DNA of 64,000 bases. It comes from Insolitispirillum peregrinum (GTDB taxonomy: Bacteria; Pseudomonadota; Alphaproteobacteria; Rhodospirillales; Rhodospirillaceae). Positions 7,374 through 15,087 of the stretch are shown piece by piece. The stretch lies in contig NZ_FTOA01000002.1 of NCBI RefSeq assembly GCF_900156605.1, forward strand, positions 310,001 to 374,000, written 5' to 3'. The position numbers and the translations under genes are program-made. The stretch's first letter is position 1. Each line of letters begins with the position of its first letter. Under the pieces are notes generated by a model that was not told the DNA's origin, ran no database searches, and saw only the letters and a program-made list of their open reading frames with translations.

Positions 7374-8735
7374 GTGAGTATATCGTGGGCCATGATGTTG
7401 CAGGAACGAGACCCCACCCGTGCGGAACGGGAGTTGCTGGATACCATCGAGCGTGGTGGACGGACCCCTGCGGGCCGGACGGCGGTGCAATTGCATTTGT
7501 CCCAGCTGTTGCCCAGCAATCGCCCCGGCAGCCGCCTGAAAATCGCCTCACGCCTGTTTGCCCCGCTGGAAATCAGCCACAATCTGCAAGTCTTTCTGTT
7601 GTCGAACGGGGACATCTTTGTCCTCGGGCGGGACATGCCGGAAAATCAGGTGGACAACATCGTCCACCGGGTCCGCTCGCTGTTCGATAATGATCCCCTG
7701 ACCTTTGACGACTTTGATGATGGCATTGACCCGTTCGTGACGTGGTATGCCTATGAGGTTGATTTTTCCGAGCTGGAAATGGTGGTGCGCAACCTGCTGG
7801 AGGCCGCCGAAATCCTGCGCAAGCAGCGTCTCGGAACTCCGGCACCGCCGGAACCGCTCAGCCCCAGTGACCTCGATCAGTTGCGCGACAAGGTGCTGGC
7901 CCTGAACATTCGTCCGATGCTGCGCCGCCAGCCCTGCATCCGCTTGCGGCCCAGGCAAAGCGCCGAAATCATGTTCGAGGAAATCACCGTCGGCATCACC
8001 GAGGTGCGCGATTCCATCGCCCCCGGCAAGGATATCTTTGCCGATCGCTGGCTGTTTCAGGATTTCTCCCGCACCCTTGACGCCGCCCTGCTGGCGGTCT
8101 TGCCGCAGGCCCCGGTGCTGGCCCGTCCGGCTGCCATCAGCCTGAACCTGAATCTGGAAAGCATCGACAGCCGCGAGTTCCGGGGCCTGCTGAATGTCCT
8201 GAAGCCCGGGCAGAAAGTGATCGCCGAAGTGCAGGTGATCGATATTTTCACCAATCTGGCGGCCTATCAGTCGACCCGCGACCTGTTGCGCCATAACGGC
8301 CATGGCATCCTGATCGATGGCCTGAGTCCGGCGATGCTGGGGGCGATGGACATGTCGCTGCTTGACCCGGACTTTGTGAAAATCCTGTGGGCAGCCGATC
8401 TGGCGGCCCCCCAGCATCCCCGCAAGGGCGAAGGTCTGGCCGATCTGGTCAGCGGGCTGGGGGCCGAGCGGGTTATTCTGTCCCGCTGCGAATCCGAACA
8501 GGCGATGAGTTGGGGGCTGGCCAATGGCATGACCGCCTTTCAAGGGCGCTATATGGATGCCATTCTGGGAACGGTTACGATGCAGCAATGTCCCTCATCC
8601 AGCCAGTGCATCCTGCGGGATTGCATCATCCGGCGCACCTCGGTCATGGGGCGCCGCCGCAGCGAATGCCCCAACATGCCCTGGCTGGATCAGGTTCAGG
8701 TTTTGTCTGCGCCGTCCCGGCGCCGGACCCAGTGA
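7374..8735 (+). CDS. Degenerate GGDEF/EAL-like protein with C-terminal cysteine cluster
   Basis: No confident family name. The N-terminal ~150 residues (NGDIFVLGRD, then RVRSLFDNDPL) resemble a worn GGDEF fold. Residues ~180-400 align in order with EAL landmarks but lack every catalytic residue: ISLNLNLESI at the NxS strand, VIAEVQVIDIF at the ExxE strand, GILIDGLS where DDFGTG should be, and FQGRYMD at the end. The last ~45 residues carry four Cys (CPSSSQCILRDC and later SEC), like a metal site. The next gene is a paralogue. The start may be GTG 7374 or ATG 7392. It could be a c-di-GMP-independent signalling or scaffold protein; this is inference. Confidence 0.6.
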   Translation: MSISWAMMLQERDPTRAERELLDTIERGGRTPAGRTAVQLHLSQLLPSNRPGSRLKIASRLFAPLEISHNLQVFLLSNGDIFVLGRDMPENQVDNIVHRVRSLFDNDPLTFDDFDDGIDPFVTWYAYEVDFSELEMVVRNLLEAAEILRKQRLGTPAPPEPLSPSDLDQLRDKVLALNIRPMLRRQPCIRLRPRQSAEIMFEEITVGITEVRDSIAPGKDIFADRWLFQDFSRTLDAALLAVLPQAPVLARPAAISLNLNLESIDSREFRGLLNVLKPGQKVIAEVQVIDIFTNLAAYQSTRDLLRHNGHGILIDGLSPAMLGAMDMSLLDPDFVKILWAADLAAPQHPRKGEGLADLVSGLGAERVILSRCESEQAMSWGLANGMTAFQGRYMDAILGTVTMQQCPSSSQCILRDCIIRRTSVMGRRRSECPNMPWLDQVQVLSAPSRRRTQ

Positions 8736-8746
8736 GCACGGGGGCG

Positions 8747-10039
8747 ATGATGAGCGAGAAGCAGACGCCACCCCCGTTGACCCCGGCCCGGCGCAGCAGT
8801 GGCCCCCCCGAACATCCCAAGGGGGTGGTCGATGAAAAGCGCCTGCTCCACGATATCAAGCGCTTGAGTGCCAATACCAAAGGCCGCTGGGTCGTGCGCG
8901 GGCACCTGTCGCGGATGAAGCCGGACAATCTGGCCGATCACACCCTGCACGCGGTCGAGCATACCTTCAATGGTCTGGTCACCCGCGAAGGGGTCCGCTT
9001 TTACTGGCTGCGCAACAATGACTTTGTGGTGTCATTTTCGATCACCTCGGCTGATTCCGTGCGGGCGGCGCTGGTCAAGGTGCGGTTCCTGTTCGCCCAT
9101 GACCCGCTGATGGATCAACCGGCGGCGCATGGCGTTGAAAGCGACTCTCTTGCCACCTGGTATCGCCTGGACAACGACCATGGCCTGCTGCTGAAGGACA
9201 TCCAGCAACTGGTGCAAAGCCACCGCGCCCCCAGCATGGGGACCCCGCGACGGCATTTGCGGCAGAACAGCGACCCCGGTTCCATCCGGCGGGGAGCGCC
9301 CTTGACGGCGGCCATGCTGTCCCGCGTTGAGAGTGCCCTGATGGGGGCCGACCTCTCCAGCCATATCCGCCGGCAGGCCGTCTGTGCGATGGTCGGGCGG
9401 GCCGCCCCGGACCCGGTGTTTACCGAAGTGTTCGTGTCGATCAATGACCTGCGCGAAACGATGTTGCCGCATGTCGATCTGGCCTCGAATCCCTGGCTGT
9501 TCCAGCACCTGACCCAGACCCTGGACCGCCGGGTTCTGGCGATGCTGACCCGTCGCGATGACAAGACCCTCAATCAGGGGTTTTCGATCAATCTGAATGT
9601 CAGCACCATCCTGTCGGATGACTTCCTGCGCTTTGATGACAGCCTGTCGCCCGGCAGTCATGGTACGGTGGTGCTGGAGGTGCGCAGCGAAGACATCTTT
9701 GCTGACCTCAACGCCTTTTTCTTTGCCCGTGATTTTGTCCGCCAGCGCGGTTATCGCTTGTGCGTTGATGGCCTGAACTGGCGCACCCTGCCGTTTGTTG
9801 ATCCGACCCGGCTGGGGGTTGACCTGATGAAGCTGTCATGGTCTGACGACTTGCCCAACGTCCTGCGCAGCGCCGAGGGCGATGCCGCCAGTGCGGTGCT
9901 GGCCCGTACCGGACAGGGCAAGATCATTCTGGCCCGCTGTGACGATGAAAAAGCGGTGCAGTTCGGTCAAGGGCAGGGAATTCGCCTGTTCCAGGGCCGC
10001 TATATCGACCGCATCACCAAACCCTATCTTTTGTTGTGA
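8747..10039 (+). CDS. Degenerate GGDEF/EAL-like protein, paralogue of the preceding gene
   Basis: Shares the layout of its upstream neighbour: an N-terminal RFLFAHDPL...TWYRLD block matching RSLFDNDPL...TWYAYE, then a dead EAL-like half (INLNVSTILSDDF, VVLEVRSEDIFADL, YRLCVDGL, DLMKLSWSDD, RLFQGRYID). None of the metal-binding Glu/Asp residues of active EAL phosphodiesterases is visible. Unlike its neighbour it stops right after the FQGRYID block and has no cysteine tail. The genes are nearly overlapping: GTG 8732 would overlap the upstream stop as GTGA, and ATG 8747/8750 are the other choices. An ABC exporter gene starts 8 nt downstream, suggesting one operon. Confidence 0.6.
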   Translation: MMSEKQTPPPLTPARRSSGPPEHPKGVVDEKRLLHDIKRLSANTKGRWVVRGHLSRMKPDNLADHTLHAVEHTFNGLVTREGVRFYWLRNNDFVVSFSITSADSVRAALVKVRFLFAHDPLMDQPAAHGVESDSLATWYRLDNDHGLLLKDIQQLVQSHRAPSMGTPRRHLRQNSDPGSIRRGAPLTAAMLSRVESALMGADLSSHIRRQAVCAMVGRAAPDPVFTEVFVSINDLRETMLPHVDLASNPWLFQHLTQTLDRRVLAMLTRRDDKTLNQGFSINLNVSTILSDDFLRFDDSLSPGSHGTVVLEVRSEDIFADLNAFFFARDFVRQRGYRLCVDGLNWRTLPFVDPTRLGVDLMKLSWSDDLPNVLRSAEGDAASAVLARTGQGKIILARCDDEKAVQFGQGQGIRLFQGRYIDRITKPYLLL

Positions 10040-10046
10040 TGGCGCA

Positions 10047-10808
10047 ATGATGCCTGATGAGTGTCCCCCGGCAATCCGGGTCCACAATCTGACCAAGATC
10101 TACAGCCTGACCCCGGTGGTTGATGGCCTGAGCTTTGAGGTTCCACAGGGAAGCATCACCGCCCTGCTGGGGGGCAACGGGGCGGGCAAGACCACCACCA
10201 TTGCCATGTTGCTGGGCCTGCTGCTGCCGACGTCCGGGCAGGTGGCTTTACTCGGGCACGACATGGCCACCGACCGTTACGCGGCACTGGCGCAGGTGAA
10301 CTTTTCCAGCCCCTATGTCGATTTGCCGGGACGGCTGACCGTCCGCGAGAATCTGACGATTTACGCCCGCCTGTACGGCCTGCCCCGACCGGCGGAGCGG
10401 ATTGCCGAGATGGTCGAGGATCTGGAGCTGGGCGCGTTTGTCACCCGCCGGACCAGCCGCCTGTCTGCCGGACAGAAAACCCGTGTTGCTTTGGCCAAGG
10501 CGCTGATCAATCGCCCGCGCCTGTTGATCCTCGACGAACCGACGGCCAGCCTTGACCCGGACAGCGGCGACTGGATTCGCGGCTACCTCAGCCGTTACGC
10601 TGCGGAAACGGGAGCCACGCTGTTCCTCGCCTCGCACAACATGGCCGAGGTCGAACGCCTGTGCTCGCAGGTTTTGATGATGCGGCAGGGGCGGATTTTT
10701 GACCGTGGCAGCGTGTCCGAGCTGACCGAACGCTATGGCCGCACCAATCTGGAAGATGTCTTTCTCGATATCGCCCGTGGACAGGAAAAAGGCGGACCCG
10801 CCCAATGA
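10047..10808 (+). CDS. ABC exporter, ATP-binding protein
   Basis: ATPase subunit of an ABC-2-type exporter: Walker A GGNGAGKTTT, signature LSAGQKTR, Walker B LLILDEPTASLD, switch-loop ASHNMAEVE. The 253-residue length is normal for the CcmA/YadG class. It starts at ATG 10047, 8 nt after the preceding stop, and overlaps the permease gene as ATGA, so coupled translation is likely. The cargo is unknown; polysaccharide, lipid, peptide or drug export would all fit. Confidence 0.85.
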   Translation: MMPDECPPAIRVHNLTKIYSLTPVVDGLSFEVPQGSITALLGGNGAGKTTTIAMLLGLLLPTSGQVALLGHDMATDRYAALAQVNFSSPYVDLPGRLTVRENLTIYARLYGLPRPAERIAEMVEDLELGAFVTRRTSRLSAGQKTRVALAKALINRPRLLILDEPTASLDPDSGDWIRGYLSRYAAETGATLFLASHNMAEVERLCSQVLMMRQGRIFDRGSVSELTERYGRTNLEDVFLDIARGQEKGGPAQ

Positions 10809-11629
10809 GCAGAGGTCTTGTTCCCGGCTGGTCCGGTTTTGCCTGGCATCGTGTCGGGGCCGTGTGTCTGCGGCACCTGTATGTGATGCGCTCCAGCCCG
10901 ATCCGGCTGCTGGAAATGGCCTATTGGCCGACGGTCCAGATGGTGATGTGGGGCTTCATCAGCCAGTTCTTCACCACCCAGTCATCATGGCTGGTGCAGG
11001 CGGCCGGGGCGCTGCTGGCCGCCGTGCTGCTGTGGGACGTGTTGTTCCGCGCCAATCTCGGCCTGTCGCTGTCGTTCATGGAAGAAATGTGGGCGCGCAA
11101 TCTCGGACACCTGTTCGTCAGCCCGTTGCGCCCCTATGAATTCATCGTCGCCCTGATCACCATGAGCGCCATCCGCACCACCATTGGCCTGTTGCCAGCG
11201 GCGCTGTTGGCGATTCCGTTGTTCCACTACAACATTTTCGCCATGGGTCTGCCGCTGGTCGGCTTTTTCCTGCTGTTGCTGATCACCGGCTGGAGTGTCG
11301 GTCTGGGGGTTTCGGCGCTGGTCCTGCGCTTTGGGCTGGGGGCGGAGAGTCTGGCGTGGGTGCTGATTTTTGCCCTCGCCCCGCTGTCGGGAATTTATTA
11401 CCCCATCTCGACCCTGCCCGGATGGCTGCAAACCGTCGCCTGGTGGCTGCCGTCCTCGCACGTTTTCGAGGGAATGCGCGTCGTTTTGACCACCGGCACC
11501 TTTGACTGGAGCCTGTGGTGGACAGCCTTGGTGCTCGATCTGGGCTATCTGTCTCTGTTGGGTGGACTGTTTTTGTACACCTTCCGGGTTGCGCGGCGGC
11601 GTGGCTTGTTGCTCAATGTCGGCGAATGA
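10805..11629 (+). CDS. ABC-2-type exporter permease
   Basis: Six-helix inner-membrane subunit of the exporter. It has the ABC-2 membrane domain pattern, with a charged entry region (NLGHLFVSPLRPYEF) and the late LAPLSGIYYPISTLPGWLQ motif just before the last helices, as in YadH/NodJ proteins. It starts with ATG overlapping the ATPase stop. gpsA follows after 48 nt and may be in the same transcript. No substrate clue is seen. Confidence 0.82.
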   Translation: MSRGLVPGWSGFAWHRVGAVCLRHLYVMRSSPIRLLEMAYWPTVQMVMWGFISQFFTTQSSWLVQAAGALLAAVLLWDVLFRANLGLSLSFMEEMWARNLGHLFVSPLRPYEFIVALITMSAIRTTIGLLPAALLAIPLFHYNIFAMGLPLVGFFLLLLITGWSVGLGVSALVLRFGLGAESLAWVLIFALAPLSGIYYPISTLPGWLQTVAWWLPSSHVFEGMRVVLTTGTFDWSLWWTALVLDLGYLSLLGGLFLYTFRVARRRGLLLNVGE

Positions 11630-11677
11630 TCATTTTCACCCGGCCAGCGATGGGCGGGAGAGCGGAGAAAGCAGACA

Positions 11678-12679
11678 GTGCAACGGATTGGGGTAATCGG
11701 AGCAGGCGCCTGGGGTACGGCGCTGGCGCTGGCGGCAACGCGGGCCGGACGGCAGACAACCCTGTGGGCGCGGGAACAGGCCGTCGCCGACGCCATCAAC
11801 GGCCAGCATGAAAATCCCGACTATCTCCCCGGCCTGCCGCTGGACCCGTCCCTGCGGGCGACCACCGATGCGCTGGCGGTGCTGGCGGCTGCCGATGCGG
11901 TGCTGCTGGTGGTTCCGGCCCAGCACCTGCGGGCCACCTGTGCCACTTTGGCCCCGCACTGGCGTCCCGGTGTTCCGGCGTTGATCTGTGCCAAGGGGAT
12001 CGAGCAGGGCAGCGGCCAGTTGATGAGCGAAGTCGCTGCCGAAACGTTACCGGCAACGGTGCCGCTGGTGGCCTTGTCCGGTCCCAGCTTTGCCGCCGAA
12101 GTCGCCCGTGGGCTGCCGACGGCGGTGACGCTGGCCTGCGAGGATCAGGCGCTTGGCACGTCTTTGCTGAGTGCCCTTGGCAGCCGGTCGTTCCGCCCCT
12201 ATCTGTCGGCGGACCTGATCGGGGCCGAGGTTGGCGGCGCAGTGAAAAACGTGCTGGCCATCGCCTGTGGTGTGCTCGAAGGGCGGGCGATGGGGGACAA
12301 TGCCCGCGCCGCCCTGCTGACCCGTGGGTTGGCTGAAATCACCCGTCTGGGCGTCGCCAAGGGCGGGCTGCCGGGGACGTTCATGGGTCTGTCGGGGATG
12401 GGCGACCTGTTGCTGACCGCGACCTCGATGCAGTCGCGCAATTTTTCGCTCGGTTTTGCGCTGGGGGAAGGCAAAAGCCTGAGCGCGATTCTTGCCGGAC
12501 GCAAAGCCGTCACCGAAGGGGTGTTCACTGCCGCTGCCGTCGTTGCTCTTGCGGAACAACTGGGCGTTGACATGCCGATCTGTCAGGCGGTCGATGCGAT
12601 CCTCAATCGCGGGGCCGATGTGGAACAGGTGGTTGCCGCCCTGCTGTCGCGTCCGTTCCGCGTCGAACTGGAACACTGA
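11678..12679 (+). CDS. gpsA: NAD(P)H-dependent glycerol-3-phosphate dehydrogenase
   Basis: It reduces dihydroxyacetone phosphate to sn-glycerol-3-phosphate for phospholipid synthesis. Rossmann motif IGVIGAGAWGTALA at the N-terminus; ICAKGIE with the conserved lysine; LSGPSFAAEV; AVKNVLAIA with the catalytic lysine; FMGLSGMGDLLLT. The 333-residue length is standard. GTG 11678 is chosen because the Rossmann strand begins at residue 3 and GCGGAGAAAG lies just upstream. Confidence 0.96.
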   Translation: MQRIGVIGAGAWGTALALAATRAGRQTTLWAREQAVADAINGQHENPDYLPGLPLDPSLRATTDALAVLAAADAVLLVVPAQHLRATCATLAPHWRPGVPALICAKGIEQGSGQLMSEVAAETLPATVPLVALSGPSFAAEVARGLPTAVTLACEDQALGTSLLSALGSRSFRPYLSADLIGAEVGGAVKNVLAIACGVLEGRAMGDNARAALLTRGLAEITRLGVAKGGLPGTFMGLSGMGDLLLTATSMQSRNFSLGFALGEGKSLSAILAGRKAVTEGVFTAAAVVALAEQLGVDMPICQAVDAILNRGADVEQVVAALLSRPFRVELEH

Positions 12680-12752
12680 TCACTGGCGATCGAGGCCGGT
12701 GATGACCTGTTTGCCGGGACTCCGGCGTTCTTGAAAAGAGAGAGACACTCCC

Positions 12753-13040
12753 ATGGCACTGTTTGCAGTTTACAATCTCGACAACGCGGGCGCTTTGCAG
12801 ATCCGTCTGGACAATCGTCCGGCGCACGTCGAATTCCTCAAGGCACTGGGCGACTCGCTGTTTCTGGCCGGTCCGCTGCTGTCTGACGATGGCGAAACGA
12901 TGATTGGGTCGCTGGTGGTGGTCGATTTCCCCGACCTTGCCGCCGCGCAGGCATGGGCCGCCGAAGACCCCTATGCCAAGGCCGGTCTGTTTGCCAGCTC
13001 GACCGTCAAGCCGTTCAAGAAGGTTCTGCCAGCGGCGTAA
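12753..13040 (+). CDS. YciI-family protein
   Basis: A 95-residue ferredoxin-like fold protein (YCII domain). The family pattern is clear: RPAHVEFL with the conserved His, GPLL, GSLVVVDF, and EDPYAKAGLF with the conserved Asp. YciI proteins form dimers and some carry active-site His-Asp pairs related to dehydrochlorinases, but the physiological reaction is not known. It sits between gpsA and the EVE gene, an arrangement I recall from other alphaproteobacteria. The ATG follows GAGAGAGA. Confidence 0.88.
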   Translation: MALFAVYNLDNAGALQIRLDNRPAHVEFLKALGDSLFLAGPLLSDDGETMIGSLVVVDFPDLAAAQAWAAEDPYAKAGLFASSTVKPFKKVLPAA

Positions 13041-13049
13041 CGTCTTTGT

Positions 13050-13082
13050 GGACGCACAGAGGCAAGGTGCCTCTGTGCGTCC
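13050..13082. other. Perfect 15-bp hairpin between yciI-like and EVE genes
   Basis: GGACGCACAGAGGCA (13050-13064), loop AGG, and TGCCTCTGTGCGTCC (13068-13082) form a perfect inverted repeat. No T-tract follows. The CAGGAG ribosome-binding site of the EVE gene starts 9 nt downstream, so the hairpin is more likely an RNA stabiliser or translational control element than a terminator. Confidence 0.75.
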
Positions 13083-13101
13083 GCATACCACAGGAGTCAC
13101 C

Positions 13102-13542
13102 ATGGCCTTCTGGCTGGTCAAGTCCGAACCCGAATGCTGGTCGTGGGATGATCATTGCCGCGCGGGCACCGCCCCGTGGGACGGCGTGCGCAATCATCAG
13201 GCCAACGGCTATATGAAGGCGATGGTGATCGGTGATCAGGCGTTGTTCTACCACAGCCAGAGCCAGCGGGCAGCGATTGGGGTGCTGACCGTCACCGCGC
13301 CGTGGAGTCCGGACCCGGAGGATGTGACAGGCCGGTTCGGGGTGGTCGGGATGCGGGCCGACTCCGCCCTTGTGCGCCCGGTGACGCTGGCACAGATCAA
13401 GGCCGATCCGCGTCTGGCCCATCTGGCCCTGCTGCGTCAGTCGCGCCTGTCGGTGGTGCCGATTGATGCGGAGGCGTGGGCGATCATCCTCGATCTTGCC
13501 GGAGGTCTGACCGATGCCGCATCCCCTGCTGCCCTCCGCTGA
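13102..13542 (+). CDS. EVE domain protein
   Basis: A 146-residue stand-alone EVE domain (thymocyte nuclear protein 1-like, PUA-related fold). It begins AFWLVKSEP, then WDGVRNHQA and GDQALFYHS, the standard EVE core that forms a pocket for modified bases in DNA or RNA. ATG 13102 has CAGGAG upstream. Its 3' end overlaps the Rieske gene by 29 nt in another frame. The cellular ligand of bacterial single-domain EVE proteins is not settled. Confidence 0.92.
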   Translation: MAFWLVKSEPECWSWDDHCRAGTAPWDGVRNHQANGYMKAMVIGDQALFYHSQSQRAAIGVLTVTAPWSPDPEDVTGRFGVVGMRADSALVRPVTLAQIKADPRLAHLALLRQSRLSVVPIDAEAWAIILDLAGGLTDAASPAALR

Positions 13543-13849
13543 GTTGCCCGAGGGGATTGCCAGAGAGATTCCCCTCCCCGGTAGTGCAGGTGATCCGCAG
13601 TCACTGATTGTTCTGCGCCATCAGGGACAGGTGCGCGCCTATCGCAACCTGTGTCCCCATCTGCGCGTTCCCCTGAACTGGCAGCCGGAGGGGTTCTGGA
13701 ATCCTGAGCGGACGGCGCTGATGTGCGCGATGCACAAGGCGTTGTTTAACCCGGTCAGCGGAGAATGCACCCACGGCCCCTGTTTCGGGCGCTTTCTCGA
13801 GTCTGTTGCCATTCATGAGCAGAACGGCATCATAAATCTCGATGCCTGA
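13514..13849 (+). CDS. Small Rieske [2Fe-2S] protein
   Basis: A 111-residue soluble ferredoxin-like Rieske protein. Cluster ligands are visible as NLCPHLRVPL (C-x-H) and MCAMHKALF (C-x2-H). There is no signal peptide or membrane anchor, so it is cytosolic. Similar short proteins serve as electron carriers for oxygenases or are of unknown role. ATG 13514 lies inside the EVE gene, giving a 29-nt overlap, so the two are translationally linked. Confidence 0.88.
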   Translation: MPHPLLPSAELPEGIAREIPLPGSAGDPQSLIVLRHQGQVRAYRNLCPHLRVPLNWQPEGFWNPERTALMCAMHKALFNPVSGECTHGPCFGRFLESVAIHEQNGIINLDA

Positions 13850-13939
13850 AAGCCGCAGGACAAGCGTACCAAAGGCGGGTATAGTTCTTCTGATCCAAGG
13901 GTTCCCCGGTATCAGCATAAAACAGAGTAAAACGCGCCG

Positions 13940-14659
13940 ATGGATGATGATACAAAAGGCATGATTGGCTGTCTGGCCTCGGTGGTTGTTATCTCCGCCG
14001 TGATTGCAGCGATTGTGTACTTGCCTGGCATGACCAAAGGAAGCTCTTCTGCTCCCGATGCTGCGAAGGCCGAGCGGTCTGTGCCGCTGACCCGTGTCGG
14101 TCCGGTGGCGGAAAAGCAGGTGGTTGAAAAGGCCGCCCAGGTTGACCCCAAGGCGCGCAAGATCAAGACCGACGAGGAAAGCCCGCCGGAAAGCGAAGCG
14201 CCGCCACCGGCCAAGGCGGTGATTGCCTCGGTGCAGGGGCTGACCATGCCTGCTCCCTCGACGCTGCCTGCTCCGGCCAACCGGGCTGTCGAACAGGCGT
14301 TAGCCCATGAAACCCTGTGCTATCGCGGCAAACCGGCTCGGCAGGTCCGCAGTCTGTTCAATGCTCCGGGCTATGCCATCACCTTTGGGGCGGATGACTT
14401 TTCCGGCGGTGATCCCTATCCGCGTCTGGAGGTTTTTTACGACCTGACCCGCACCCCGCCCGAGGTGACAGTCCTGTCGATGACCCACAAGGATATCCCC
14501 GAGTTCCCCCGCGACCAGGAAGTTCCGGTGCCCTATAGCGCCGAAGCGATCAGTGCTACACTGGCCCGCTGGATGGCTGCCGTTGCAACGGACACTTGTC
14601 CGGCCCCGTCGCCCGCACCAGCTCCGGCTGCCCCTGCGGCACCCTCTGGCAAACCGTAA
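13940..14659 (+). CDS. Uncharacterised membrane-anchored protein
   Basis: I do not recognise a family. The 239-residue protein has a single N-terminal transmembrane segment (about residues 9-30, CLASVVVISAVIAAIVYLPG), a charged linker rich in Lys, Glu and Pro (~40-90), and a folded middle (about 110-205) containing two Cys, one before the fold (LCYRGKPA) and one near the end (DTCPAP). The tail is an Ala-Pro run. The middle region with GDPYPRLEVFYD may be a periplasmic domain. The gene stands alone between the Rieske gene and acs. Confidence 0.6.
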   Translation: MDDDTKGMIGCLASVVVISAVIAAIVYLPGMTKGSSSAPDAAKAERSVPLTRVGPVAEKQVVEKAAQVDPKARKIKTDEESPPESEAPPPAKAVIASVQGLTMPAPSTLPAPANRAVEQALAHETLCYRGKPARQVRSLFNAPGYAITFGADDFSGGDPYPRLEVFYDLTRTPPEVTVLSMTHKDIPEFPRDQEVPVPYSAEAISATLARWMAAVATDTCPAPSPAPAPAAPAAPSGKP

Positions 14660-15087
14660 GCACAGGACGCTGGACCTGTCCGGCGAATGGTGCTCTACTT
14701 CTTTGAAATACCGGCTCTTTCCTCCCGTGAATGGTGATCTTTTCCCCGGCTGATGCCTTGCGACCGGGTTGGTTTGGTGCGTCTGCGAACCGGCAATGCA
14801 CCCTGTTTTTGGTACCCTACCCCTTTGGGCGGTCTTTTTCAGGGCTTGCCCCGCGTATACGGGTAGTGCATCCTACCCATACGGTTTTTGCATTTTATAC
14901 AACTGAAGCCGTGACAGCAGGACACGCTTTGATCTAATATTGCGCCGAATCGTCCAAAAAGAGACGAAAAGGGGAGGTTACGAGGTCATTTGCGCAATGA
15001 TGTTACACATCTGCGTCAACAGGCCCCATCTGTGCGCCTTCCCGCCCCGTAAAAACAAGGCCAGCGGATGATCTAAGGAGACAGTCT
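14660..15087 (+). promoter_or_regulatory. 428-bp leader/promoter region of acs
   Basis: No supported gene. A possible promoter is GTGACA (14911-14916), an 18-nt spacer and TAATAT (14935-14940), which would give a ~140-nt leader. An imperfect palindrome around GTATACGGGTAG...CTACCCATAC lies at about 14855-14883, immediately upstream of that promoter, where an activator could bind. The AAGGAGA ribosome-binding site is just before 15088. Confidence 0.4.
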
